Below, piece by piece: positions 43,325-49,767 of a stretch of 49,767 nucleotides of DNA. The translations under genes were made by a program, and so were the position numbers. The notes beneath the pieces were generated by a model that saw only the letters and a program-made list of their open reading frames with translations, ran no database searches and had not been told where the DNA came from. The stretch is from Bacteroidales bacterium (lineage in GTDB: Bacteria > Bacteroidota > Bacteroidia > Bacteroidales > JACABE01), in contig JAHEYQ010000037.1 of assembly GCA_023251515.1 (NCBI GenBank), positions 1 through 49,767 on the forward strand, given 5' to 3'. The stretch's first letter is position 1; each line of letters opens with the position of its first letter.

Positions 43325-44832
43325 TAGGCTTTGTTTTTTAACATGATACGAAATGTAGTGCCTTTGTTGAGCTGCGAATTTTTTACAAATATTTTGCCCG
43401 AATGGTATTCGTTAATAATTCTTTTTGATAATGACAATCCCAGACCCCAACCTCGTTTTTTAGAGGTAAAACCCGGATGAAAAACGGTTTTAAACTTTTG
43501 TTTTGGAATGCCTTTTCCAGTATCGCTGATGTCGATATACACAAATTTGTCATCTTCAAACAAATCGAGTCTTATTTCGCCTTCGCCACCCATGGCATCG
43601 ATGGCGTTTTTACACAAATTTTCGATAACCCAGTCGAAAAGATGGGAGTTTAATGGAATAATAATTTCTTTATCTTCAGGAAGATTGATAATATATTTAA
43701 CTTTTTTGGGCGAACGGGTAATAAGATATGAAATTCCTTTGCGTGTAACTTCTACTATGTTTTCTTTTACCAATTCGGGTTCGGAACCGATTTTTGAAAA
43801 ACGCATGGTAATGGTTTCCAGACGGTGAATATCCTTTTCTATCTCATCGGTCATTGATTTGTCTATATTGTTGAGCTTAAGCATCTCCAACCAGGCAATA
43901 AGTGAAGATAAAGGTGTGCCTAGCTGGTGTGCGGTTTCTTTCGACATGCCGAGCCAAACCTGATTTTGCTCCGATTTGCGCGATGTGCTGAATAAAAAAT
44001 AGGAGATAAATAAAAATAATCCGATGATAATAAATTGTATTAATGGATAATACCTTAGTTGGGTTTGCAAATATGAATTTTCGTAATAAATAAATTTTTT
44101 GCCGGTTCCTATCAGGTTAATTTCGATAGGTGTATTCTCAAAAGCCATATTGTCGAGGGCATGTTTGAGTGTTACAGAGTCTTTTAAAATACGTTGATCG
44201 ATATTGCCTGATGCTATAAGGTTTTGATTAAGGCTGTCGATAACAACTACCGGAACGGAAAGTGAATTGTCGAGTACTTCGGAGAAAAAAGATTTGATAA
44301 GATCGTTAAGAACATTGCGTAATCCGGTATAAAGTTTTGATTCTTTGTAAAAAAGAAAGGTAACAACATTGTATTCGCTGTAGCGAATAGGTTCGAAACG
44401 TGAATATTCCTCTAAAAGTTCGCCTTGCAGTATTTTTACAGTATCGGGATTGAATTCGGTGTTTCTTGTTTGTTGAATTCTATAATCTTTATCGGTAACA
44501 ACTACGGGGATATTGTTGTTTTCTGAAATTATTTTGAGATAAAGTGTAAGATCTTCGTTGAGTTCGGGGTTCATGAGTTTTTTGTAGGCTTCGGCCCAGA
44601 GTTCTACTTTTTTGCGTTCTTCCTGCTGTATTTTTTTGAAGAATTCATCGGTATAGTTTACCAGATTGGCTTTTCGCTGAATGGCTTCTGCCCACATTTT
44701 TACCTTATTACGCTCGTCTGTGGCTATTTTTTTCACCAAAGTATTGGTGTACCATAACGAAATGCCTACAATAATTAATGCTGATATAAATAATATCCAT
44801 TTCCAGCGCCGTTTTTTGCTATATATGTCCAA
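43324..44832 (-). CDS. Membrane sensor histidine kinase
   Basis: Two membrane helices (about 13-30 and 265-285) enclose a periplasmic sensor region of about 235 residues. Inside it, two helical segments repeat each other: E-R-N-K-V-K-M-W-A-E-A near 40-50 and E-R-K-K-V-E-L-W-A-E-A near 70-80. The H-box is E-T-A-H-Q-L-G-T-P-L with His302. The ATPase domain has N-L-C-K-N-A-I-D-A-M, D-T-G-K-G-I-P and G-W-G-L-G-L-S-L. It begins with TTG at 44832. No response regulator is adjacent, so it is an orphan kinase coupled to hemW. The H-box wording A-H-Q-L-G-T-P-L is the form common in Bacteroidota. Confidence 0.92.
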   Translation of the reverse strand: MDIYSKKRRWKWILFISALIIVGISLWYTNTLVKKIATDERNKVKMWAEAIQRKANLVNYTDEFFKKIQQEERKKVELWAEAYKKLMNPELNEDLTLYLKIISENNNIPVVVTDKDYRIQQTRNTEFNPDTVKILQGELLEEYSRFEPIRYSEYNVVTFLFYKESKLYTGLRNVLNDLIKSFFSEVLDNSLSVPVVVIDSLNQNLIASGNIDQRILKDSVTLKHALDNMAFENTPIEINLIGTGKKFIYYENSYLQTQLRYYPLIQFIIIGLFLFISYFLFSTSRKSEQNQVWLGMSKETAHQLGTPLSSLIAWLEMLKLNNIDKSMTDEIEKDIHRLETITMRFSKIGSEPELVKENIVEVTRKGISYLITRSPKKVKYIINLPEDKEIIIPLNSHLFDWVIENLCKNAIDAMGGEGEIRLDLFEDDKFVYIDISDTGKGIPKQKFKTVFHPGFTSKKRGWGLGLSLSKRIINEYHSGKIFVKNSQLNKGTTFRIMLKNKA

Positions 44833-45302
44833 TGTTGAGATTTTAATTTTTGATAAAATTAATAATTTATTTGTTTATAACGATAATTTGAGAAAAAATT
44901 GTTTGAGAAGCCTGCTCAATAATCAATGTTTTGTCCATAAAAACGATGTTTTGCTCCTAAAAACGAATGCACGCCCCTTTTGTCAAATGCACAGCCCTTT
45001 ATTTGGAATCTTTGTTCGTTATAGTCGATGTTTTGTCCCTAAATATGTATGCACAGCCCTAAATGGCTTTGCATTGCCTGTAAATGGTCTTGCATTGCCC
45101 CTAAATGGCTCTGCATTGCAGTTAAATTTCTGTATTTGATTGCTGATAAGGATTAAATTGAGGCTTAATGGGGGTGCTTTGGCTATTGATAGGGGTAAAA
45201 TGATTGTAAAATAAAGGATTGTTTCGAGCTAAAAAAATATTTTTTTCGCCTTTCTATTTAAATATTTTTTTTTAATTTCGTCATCTTAAAATAATAATTA
45301 TT
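44833..45302. other. Gene-free stretch with degenerate 20-21-bp tandem repeats
   Basis: No credible gene. A 152-codon plus-strand frame (44681-45139) runs across the repeats and half of it lies antisense to the kinase, so I discount it. About 44926-45123 contains repeated units of the forms ATGTTTTGTCCCTAAAAACG and AAATGGCTTTGCATTGCCTGT. After 45130 the sequence is AT-rich with long A/T runs up to the gene at 45303. Confidence 0.75.
45061..45123. repeat. Three 21-bp tandem repeats
   Basis: Units 45061-45081, 45082-45102 and 45103-45123 follow the pattern AAATGG-(C/T)-(T/C)-(T/C)-TGCATTGC and differ at four to six positions. Diverged units continue to the left: AAATATGTATGCACAGCCCT at 45041-45060 and the ATGTTTTG-type units from about 44930. 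It is not a CRISPR array, since there are no conserved repeats separated by unique spacers. Confidence 0.8.
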
Positions 45303-46571
45303 ATGGCAAAAAACAAAAAAAGAAAGGCTAATGAATTTCAAAAACAAAAATTATCTCTGATTCATCATAAGAAAGAATTTATAGCGACATTGAAAGAAAC
45401 TATAAATGTTGTTACCTGCAAAACAGTCAGTAAACATATACCCGAAAGTTTATATGATCTTACTTACGAAAACAGATTTACACAATTAAAAGTAGTTCCT
45501 GCACCACAGCAGCTTATTCCTTCTGAAATACGTAATGAAATAGTTGATAAACTTTCATATTTTATGAAAGATATTACGCTTTCAATTAATAAATATGGTA
45601 ATATATTAAGTATTAGTGAATTTAATACAATTGGTAATTCAATAAGATTGCTGGCCGCTAATATTAATCCGGAGGATTTTGATTATGCAAGAATAATTAA
45701 AGACGAGCTAAATGTTTTTTGCAGAGACTTTGAAATCTTTTCTGATTATTTTATGAAAATGCAGTGTGCCTTGCTAACATTGGGATTTATGTTTACCGAT
45801 TTTGGCAAACATTATTATTATCTTCAGTTCAGACAGGTAAAAGGCAATCATATTGATGGAAAAACCTATAATTATGCCGATATTTATTATCATAAAGCTG
45901 ATATTAAACATATAATTATTGACAATATAAATCGTCCCATAACTCGTTTGGGACATTGTTTCTCCGCATTTAATGGTTTTAAATGGGTGAAAATTAAGCA
46001 ATCGCTAATAAATAAGAATTTATCCGACCAAGATATTGATGTTTACATACAATCGCATGCTATTATCAGACTTAAAGAAAGACTTGATTGCATTAATGAA
46101 AAATATATTTATCTGGCTTTGAATCTGAGTTTTAAAGAACCTAAAATTTATACCAACCCTAACGGAAAAGTCTTTATAGAATTTGATTTATTTGGTATAA
46201 AAACGGGTTATTTACTTGTTGAAATAATTGATAATAAACTGATAATTAAAACATTTTTGTTTATTACCAATAATGGCACGCCAGAAGCTAAACTTCTGGA
46301 GGAAAACACCGGATTGAAAAAGCTTGATAAAAAATACTTTGCTTTAGACAAAATAAGTACTTTTATGAATTCTGATATAGGACAAAACGAAGAAGTTAAG
46401 AAAATTCTAAGCGAAAATGGCTGCGATTGTCTGATAGATTTATACGACAAGCATAAAAACCTGCTAACCGAAGAATTTGATTCAAATAATATATATAAAA
46501 TGATGGGGTTTATTAACGAAAACAAATCATTCAGAAATGAAATCAGAGAATTTCAGAATATAGAATATTAA
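45303..46571 (+). CDS. Protein of unknown function with a DUF4258-like C-terminal segment
   Basis: Not a family I recognise as a whole. The 422-aa chain begins with a very basic stretch (1-30, Lys/Arg-rich) and is otherwise mixed helical. Residues about 249-335 contain S-H-A-I-I-R-L-K-E-R-L (His252, Arg256, Arg260) followed by a helix and a beta pair, K-V-F-I-E-F-D-L and K-L-I-I-K-T-F-L-F. That resembles the H-A-x2-R-x2-E-R pattern of DUF4258/BrnT-like (RelE-fold) proteins, but the similarity is by eye only. The first gene of the accessory block; the small gene 46613-46864 follows after 41 nt. No signal peptide, so cytoplasmic; the basic N-terminus could bind nucleic acid. Confidence 0.7.
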   Translation: MAKNKKRKANEFQKQKLSLIHHKKEFIATLKETINVVTCKTVSKHIPESLYDLTYENRFTQLKVVPAPQQLIPSEIRNEIVDKLSYFMKDITLSINKYGNILSISEFNTIGNSIRLLAANINPEDFDYARIIKDELNVFCRDFEIFSDYFMKMQCALLTLGFMFTDFGKHYYYLQFRQVKGNHIDGKTYNYADIYYHKADIKHIIIDNINRPITRLGHCFSAFNGFKWVKIKQSLINKNLSDQDIDVYIQSHAIIRLKERLDCINEKYIYLALNLSFKEPKIYTNPNGKVFIEFDLFGIKTGYLLVEIIDNKLIIKTFLFITNNGTPEAKLLEENTGLKKLDKKYFALDKISTFMNSDIGQNEEVKKILSENGCDCLIDLYDKHKNLLTEEFDSNNIYKMMGFINENKSFRNEIREFQNIEY

Positions 46572-46612
46572 AATCAAGTAAATTAAAATCAAATAATAAA
46601 AATAAATTTAAT

Positions 46613-46864
46613 ATGGAAGATAACGAATTAGACGATGAAATGATAAATCAATTATGCATGTATATGCGGGTAATAGATTTATTTCAAAAGAATAGTAATG
46701 AAATTGAAAATAATGAAGAACTTAAAGAAACAGTTCAAAATCTGAATGCAAAAGTAAAAGAACTTATGGATATGCTTACCGATGAGCAAAAAGATTTGGT
46801 ACTCGAAGTTTACCAGCTTCAAAAGCAGGAAATGGAAGAAGAAAACAAGCAGACATCAGATTAA
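46613..46864 (+). CDS. Small acidic coiled-coil protein of unknown function
   Basis: 83 aa, strongly acidic (runs such as E-N-N-E-E and E-M-E-E-E-N) and almost all helix-forming, with heptad-like spacing from about 28 to 75. No recognised family. The same reading frame stays open for another 38 codons after the TAA at 46862-46864, and the codons there encode another amphipathic helix (see 46865-46981), so the gene may once have been longer or may be read through. It lies 41 nt after the DUF4258-like gene, probably in one unit. Confidence 0.65.
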   Translation: MEDNELDDEMINQLCMYMRVIDLFQKNSNEIENNEELKETVQNLNAKVKELMDMLTDEQKDLVLEVYQLQKQEMEEENKQTSD

Positions 46865-46981
46865 ACAAATATCCATCTCAAAAAGCAATCAGAACAACTG
46901 ATTGAAACAGCTAAACGTTTAGTGGAGATGGCAATAGAGGATAGGGAAGAAAGAGTGATGGAGGTGATGAATAGTTTTTAA
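46865..46981 (+). pseudogene. In-frame coding-like continuation after the stop of the small coiled-coil gene
   Basis: Directly after the TAA at 46862-46864 the same frame reads T-N-I-H-L-K-K-Q-S-E-Q-L-I-E-T-A-K-R-L-V-E-M-A-I-E-D-R-E-E-R-V-M-E-V-M-N-S-F and ends in TAA at 46979-46981. The acidic/basic amphipathic pattern is unlike random AT-rich sequence. There is no good start codon at its beginning. It may be the severed C-terminus of 46613-46864, a readthrough extension, or the remnant of another gene. Confidence 0.4.
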
Positions 46982-47038
46982 AAGCTATTGTGATATTTTA
47001 ATAGATACAAATATGTAAATTTAAATTGATTTTTAAAT

Positions 47039-47046
47039 TAAATTTG
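47039..47046 (+). promoter_or_regulatory. Probable -7 element for the ATPase/nuclease-like pair
   Basis: TAAATTTG fits TAnnTTTG 21 nt before the start at 47067; no -33 TTTG at 19 nt. It suggests that the pair has its own promoter. Confidence 0.45.
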
Positions 47047-47066
47047 CAAAATAATATTTCTGAACA

Positions 47067-48458
47067 ATGAAAATACAGATTAAAGAATTAGGTGCAATAA
47101 AAGAGGCAAAGATAGATTTAAACAAACCGCTAACATTGTTTAGTGGACCTAATAATACAGGTAAAACATATATGGCATTCATTATATATGCTCTTACAAG
47201 AATTAAAATTGGCAAAAATCCTTTAAAAATAAGCTTACCTCAATTTATTGAAAATGGTAGATTTGAACTTGTCATTAATGTTGATCAGTTTTTTGAATAT
47301 CGAAATAAAACAATTTCTGATTTAAAATTAAATCTTGATACCATATTTGGCATTTCAGATGAGCTTGCTGAGCAAATATTCATGGATTTTGAGATTTCAT
47401 TTGAAACAGAACATGAAACTTGCAAAGAGAAGATTTTAATGATTGAATTTAACGAAGTTATTTCTGTTAGTCAGAATAAATATAAGTTAAGTAAAGTAAA
47501 AAACAGTTACACAGTTAAACTCGAAATGTTTGATGGAGAAGATTATTCAAACCTATTAAACAATGATATGTTCGAATTAATTTTAACTTCTGTAATTGCT
47601 AACAAAATAGCTTTTTACCCTATTAGTAATGCAGTTATTTTTCCAGTTGAAAGAAATTCTATTTTTACTTTTAGTAAAGAATTATCTATAAGCAGGAATA
47701 TATTAGTTGATCAAATGCAAAAGCTTTCAAAAGGGGAGAATCTTAATCCTTTTGAATTTATTCAAAACAGTTCAAATCGTTATCCTTTAGCAATTCGTGA
47801 TGGATTAACTGTTTCTAATGATTTACTCAATATTCAAAAGACTAAAAGCGAATTCTACAATGTTGCTGTTGAAATTGAAGAAAGTTTATTAAATGGTACT
47901 TTACTAGTAAATAAAGATGGTGATGTACAATTTAATTCCAATAAGAACAATAAAAAGAAACTCCTTCCAATTCACATGACAGCCTCAATAGTAAAAACAC
48001 TTTCAAGTTTGGTGTTTTATTTGAAATACATTGCTGAAACAAGTGATTTGATAATAATTGATGAACCAGAAATGAATTTGCATCCGGATAGTCAAATTAT
48101 TTTAACCAGAGTATTTGCTAAATTATTAAATAGAGGTTTCAGGTTATTAATTAGCACTCATAGCGATTATATTATAAGAGAATTTAATAATTTAATAATG
48201 ATATCTAATACAAATGATGGAGTTGATAGTTTAGCAAAAGAATTTTCTTATAATTCAACAGAAGCTATTGCACCAGAATATGTTGGCTGTTATTATTTTA
48301 ATTATTCCAAATCAAATGCAAAACAATTAATTGTTAAAGAAATGATTGTTGATAAATTTGGTTTTGAGGTGCCATCAATAGACGATGCCATTGATAAACA
48401 GAATAAAATTTCTGAAGAGTTATTTTATACTATTAAATACGGTAAAGCAAATGAGTAA
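47067..48458 (+). CDS. AAA ATPase (AAA_15/AAA_21, OLD/RecF-like), first gene of a putative two-gene system
   Basis: An SMC/RecF-type ATPase of 463 aa. Walker A is G-P-N-N-T-G-K-T at residues 27-34, near the N-terminus as in OLD, RloA, PtuA and AriA proteins. Walker B and D-loop are I-I-I-D-E-P-E-M-N-L-H-P at about 329-340, followed by L-L-I-S-T-H-S-D-Y with the switch His near 370. The stretch between is long enough for a coiled-coil insertion but is not an obvious one. There is no TOPRIM domain at the C-terminus, so it is not a classic OLD nuclease. It overlaps the next gene by 8 nt. By analogy it may sense phage or damaged DNA and control the partner; this is inference. Confidence 0.88.
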   Translation: MKIQIKELGAIKEAKIDLNKPLTLFSGPNNTGKTYMAFIIYALTRIKIGKNPLKISLPQFIENGRFELVINVDQFFEYRNKTISDLKLNLDTIFGISDELAEQIFMDFEISFETEHETCKEKILMIEFNEVISVSQNKYKLSKVKNSYTVKLEMFDGEDYSNLLNNDMFELILTSVIANKIAFYPISNAVIFPVERNSIFTFSKELSISRNILVDQMQKLSKGENLNPFEFIQNSSNRYPLAIRDGLTVSNDLLNIQKTKSEFYNVAVEIEESLLNGTLLVNKDGDVQFNSNKNNKKKLLPIHMTASIVKTLSSLVFYLKYIAETSDLIIIDEPEMNLHPDSQIILTRVFAKLLNRGFRLLISTHSDYIIREFNNLIMISNTNDGVDSLAKEFSYNSTEAIAPEYVGCYYFNYSKSNAKQLIVKEMIVDKFGFEVPSIDDAIDKQNKISEELFYTIKYGKANE

Positions 48459-48963
48459 AATAGAAAACATTTCAAATATTATTGACATTTATTTTAGAGA
48501 AGAAACAATTACAAAACTTAAGGAAGACCAAGCTAATATGTCTATTGATTTTGTGAGTGATGGACAAAGGTGTTTAGCATATATATTTGATAAAAATTTA
48601 CCAAATAGAGATTTCCCAAAAGGCCTATTCCCATTTTTCAATAGAGGAGTTCCAAATGTTACCTCTCTTTGTGATTATATCCTTTTTACTGAAAAAGGGA
48701 GTGAATTATATGTTTTGCTAATTGAATTAAAAAAAGGCAATGATAATGTTACTCGACAACTTTACGCAAGCAAATGCTTTGTTGATTATATTATTTCTAC
48801 AGTAAATAGAGTTTATAAATCTGAAATAAATCCGCAAATTCGACTCATCTCAATAAGAGAAAGACATGTTAAACCTAAGCAAAAACAAAAAGAAATAGTT
48901 TATGAAAATAATTTTCATAATTTTTGTAGCAGTAAATTCAGATTAAAAGCATATTTGAAGTAA
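48451..48963 (+). CDS. PD-(D/E)XK nuclease-like partner of the AAA ATPase
   Basis: 170 aa; the start at ATG 48451 overlaps the ATPase stop by 8 nt, and a longer frame from 48385 would lie within the ATPase gene. The middle of the chain fits a PD-(D/E)XK core: Asp75 in C-D-Y-I-L-F, a beta strand, then Glu92-x-Lys94 in L-I-E-L-K-K-G, and Gln103 in the next helix (T-R-Q-L-Y). That is the order D-x16-E-x-K-x8-Q of many nucleases. The C-terminus is basic (K-P-K-Q-K-Q-K). I recognise no named family. Close coupling suggests that the ATPase regulates its activity; DNA or RNA as target is open. Folding as a nuclease is inferred by eye. Confidence 0.72.
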   Translation: MSKIENISNIIDIYFREETITKLKEDQANMSIDFVSDGQRCLAYIFDKNLPNRDFPKGLFPFFNRGVPNVTSLCDYILFTEKGSELYVLLIELKKGNDNVTRQLYASKCFVDYIISTVNRVYKSEINPQIRLISIRERHVKPKQKQKEIVYENNFHNFCSSKFRLKAYLK

Positions 48964-49033
48964 ATTTTAAAAACTCCCCCTTTTTTTTAACAAAAAATCT
49001 ATTGTTTTTTCATTCACAATAAAAAATATTTTT

Positions 49034-49041
49034 TAATTTTG
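49034..49041 (+). promoter_or_regulatory. Probable -7 element for the gene at 49069
   Basis: TAATTTTG fits TAnnTTTG 27 nt before the start codon; -33 not clear. Confidence 0.4.
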
Positions 49042-49068
49042 AAGCGTTAATCAATAAAAATTATAAAA

Positions 49069-49665
49069 ATGAAAGAAACAAGAATTCCTGTCAGAATAGA
49101 GGATTTGGCACCTCTGGCTACTGAACTTTGTATTCAGTACAAAAACAACAAATCAGATTTCGAAGACTATTCAACAGATTTTACAACTTCGTATGCTACC
49201 GATTTAGAAGCAAAAATCACAACAGTCGAAAAAACATTTTCTTCATCTGTAATTATTGGCGAACTGGCTTTGATTTCAAAAAAACTGAAAGATAAACTCT
49301 TATCAGCCCGCCCGCTTATTACCAGAATAGAAGGCAATGTTAAAAATCTGGAAGGTAAACTAAACGTTGCAGCAAGCAAATTCGATTTTATAGGCATACG
49401 TAAAAGCATAAACGGATCAGATTCCGAAGGTTTCAACAGCAAAGTAACTACACTGGTTAAGCTTTGCGAAAACAACAAAGCCGCGCTTGAATCAAAAGGA
49501 GTAAAACCCGAACATATTGAATTGCTCAGACAAATAGTAGTAGATGTAAAAGCAATTTCAATTGAACATATAAATAAAAACAACGATAAAGAAAATTTTG
49601 TAAAAGAAAACAATGCATTATTTCTTTCGTTGTGGAAAGATTGCACTTTAACCCAAGTTGCATAA
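49069..49665 (+). CDS. Helical protein of unknown function
   Basis: 198 aa, no signal peptide, predominantly alpha-helical by eye with several Lys/Glu-rich amphipathic stretches. The opening M-K-E-T-R-I-P-V-R-I-E-D-L-A-P-L-A-T-E-L is well defined. The codons are less AT-rich than those of the neighbouring ATPase and nuclease-like genes (more C and G at third positions), which suggests a different history. No motif gives a function. It starts 105 nt after the nuclease-like gene and has its own -7 element, so it need not belong to that pair. Confidence 0.7.
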   Translation: MKETRIPVRIEDLAPLATELCIQYKNNKSDFEDYSTDFTTSYATDLEAKITTVEKTFSSSVIIGELALISKKLKDKLLSARPLITRIEGNVKNLEGKLNVAASKFDFIGIRKSINGSDSEGFNSKVTTLVKLCENNKAALESKGVKPEHIELLRQIVVDVKAISIEHINKNNDKENFVKENNALFLSLWKDCTLTQVA

Positions 49666-49767
49666 GAAAAGCGAGAAAGAGTTAAAAATCAGTTAAACAC
49701 CTTGATTGGAGCTTATTGATAATTAAAATTTCCTGTAGGGGGATAGAGCAAAAAAAATATATTTGAT
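49666..49767 (+). other. Non-coding end of window
   Basis: No gene is seen. The last 30 nt (GAGCAAAAAAAATATATTTG) resemble the sequence before the gene at 45303 (GAGCTAAAAAAATATTTTTT at 45226-45245), so another gene of this block may start beyond the edge. Confidence 0.4.

Noticed and set aside
44926..45123. Possible CRISPR array
   Set aside because: Units are contiguous and diverged, with no unique spacers and no cas genes in the window.
44681..45139. 152-codon plus-strand frame ending in A-L-N-G-x-A-L repeats
   Set aside because: Its first half is antisense to the histidine kinase and its second half is only the translation of the 21-bp repeats; the apparent protein repeat follows from the DNA repeat.
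48385..48450. Longer start for the nuclease-like protein
   Set aside because: It would lie wholly inside the ATPase gene; the ATG at 48451 gives a natural 8-nt overlap.
48451..48963. TOPRIM or HNH effector as in PARIS, RloAB or Septu
   Set aside because: I see no E...DxD pattern of TOPRIM and no His-Asn-His pattern; the E-x-K with upstream Asp fits PD-(D/E)XK better.

Overview
The window looks like a chromosomal segment of an anaerobic member of the Bacteroidota, probably Bacteroidales or a close relative. The evidence is AT-rich DNA, promoters of the TTTG / TAnnTTTG type, a secreted protein with a type IX secretion sorting domain, a Na+-translocating methylmalonyl-CoA decarboxylase operon, the long Bacteroidota form of the PurF family, an S46 dipeptidyl-peptidase, and DUF4837 and DUF2147 proteins. 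The taxonomic call is inference from gene content only.

Layout. 1-464: broken end of an insertion sequence followed by a gene-free stretch full of small palindromic repeats. 465-3397 (minus): aat, udk and a secreted beta-helix protein. 3503-8124 (minus): methylmalonyl-CoA epimerase plus the alpha, gamma, biotin-carrier and beta subunits of a sodium-pumping decarboxylase, i.e. the succinate-to-propionate step coupled to Na+ export; the gamma subunit carries an extra periplasmic beta-propeller-like domain. 8355-8788: a small 2[4Fe-4S] ferredoxin and tRNA-Pro/tRNA-Lys. 8941-10845: PurF-like amidotransferase. 10906-18642 (minus): a complete TetR-controlled efflux operon (tetR, tolC-like, hlyD-like, DUF2147, two ABC ATPases, two ABC-2 permeases) with a clearly readable promoter and operator. 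18734-23323: an OmpA/VWA lipoprotein, a zinc-ribbon methyltransferase and an unknown secreted protein. 23646-36926: gpsA, S46 peptidase, MacB-like permease, DUF4837 lipoprotein, xseAB, a 7TM-HD phosphodiesterase, a TonB_C-like protein, a LytS/LytTR two-component pair, a SPOR protein and a tandem Usp protein. 37046-44832: ruvB, queG, a tandem adenylate kinase whose second half has lost the P-loop lysine, a C69 peptidase, hemW and a histidine kinase.

From about 44.8 kb the character changes. A gene-free stretch with degenerate 21-bp tandem repeats leads into a block of genes without recognised housekeeping roles: a DUF4258-like protein, a small coiled-coil protein whose reading frame continues past its stop, an AAA ATPase overlapping a small PD-(D/E)XK-like protein, and a helical protein of unknown function. 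The ATPase/nuclease-like pair (47067-48963) is the best candidate here for an undescribed system: it has the architecture of two-gene ATPase-effector defence modules, but the effector fold does not match the HNH (Septu) or TOPRIM (PARIS, RloAB) partners known for such ATPases. This is inference from motifs and gene layout.

Small palindromic repeats recur between genes across the first 17 kb, and one of them appears to have entered the start of an ABC ATPase gene in frame.
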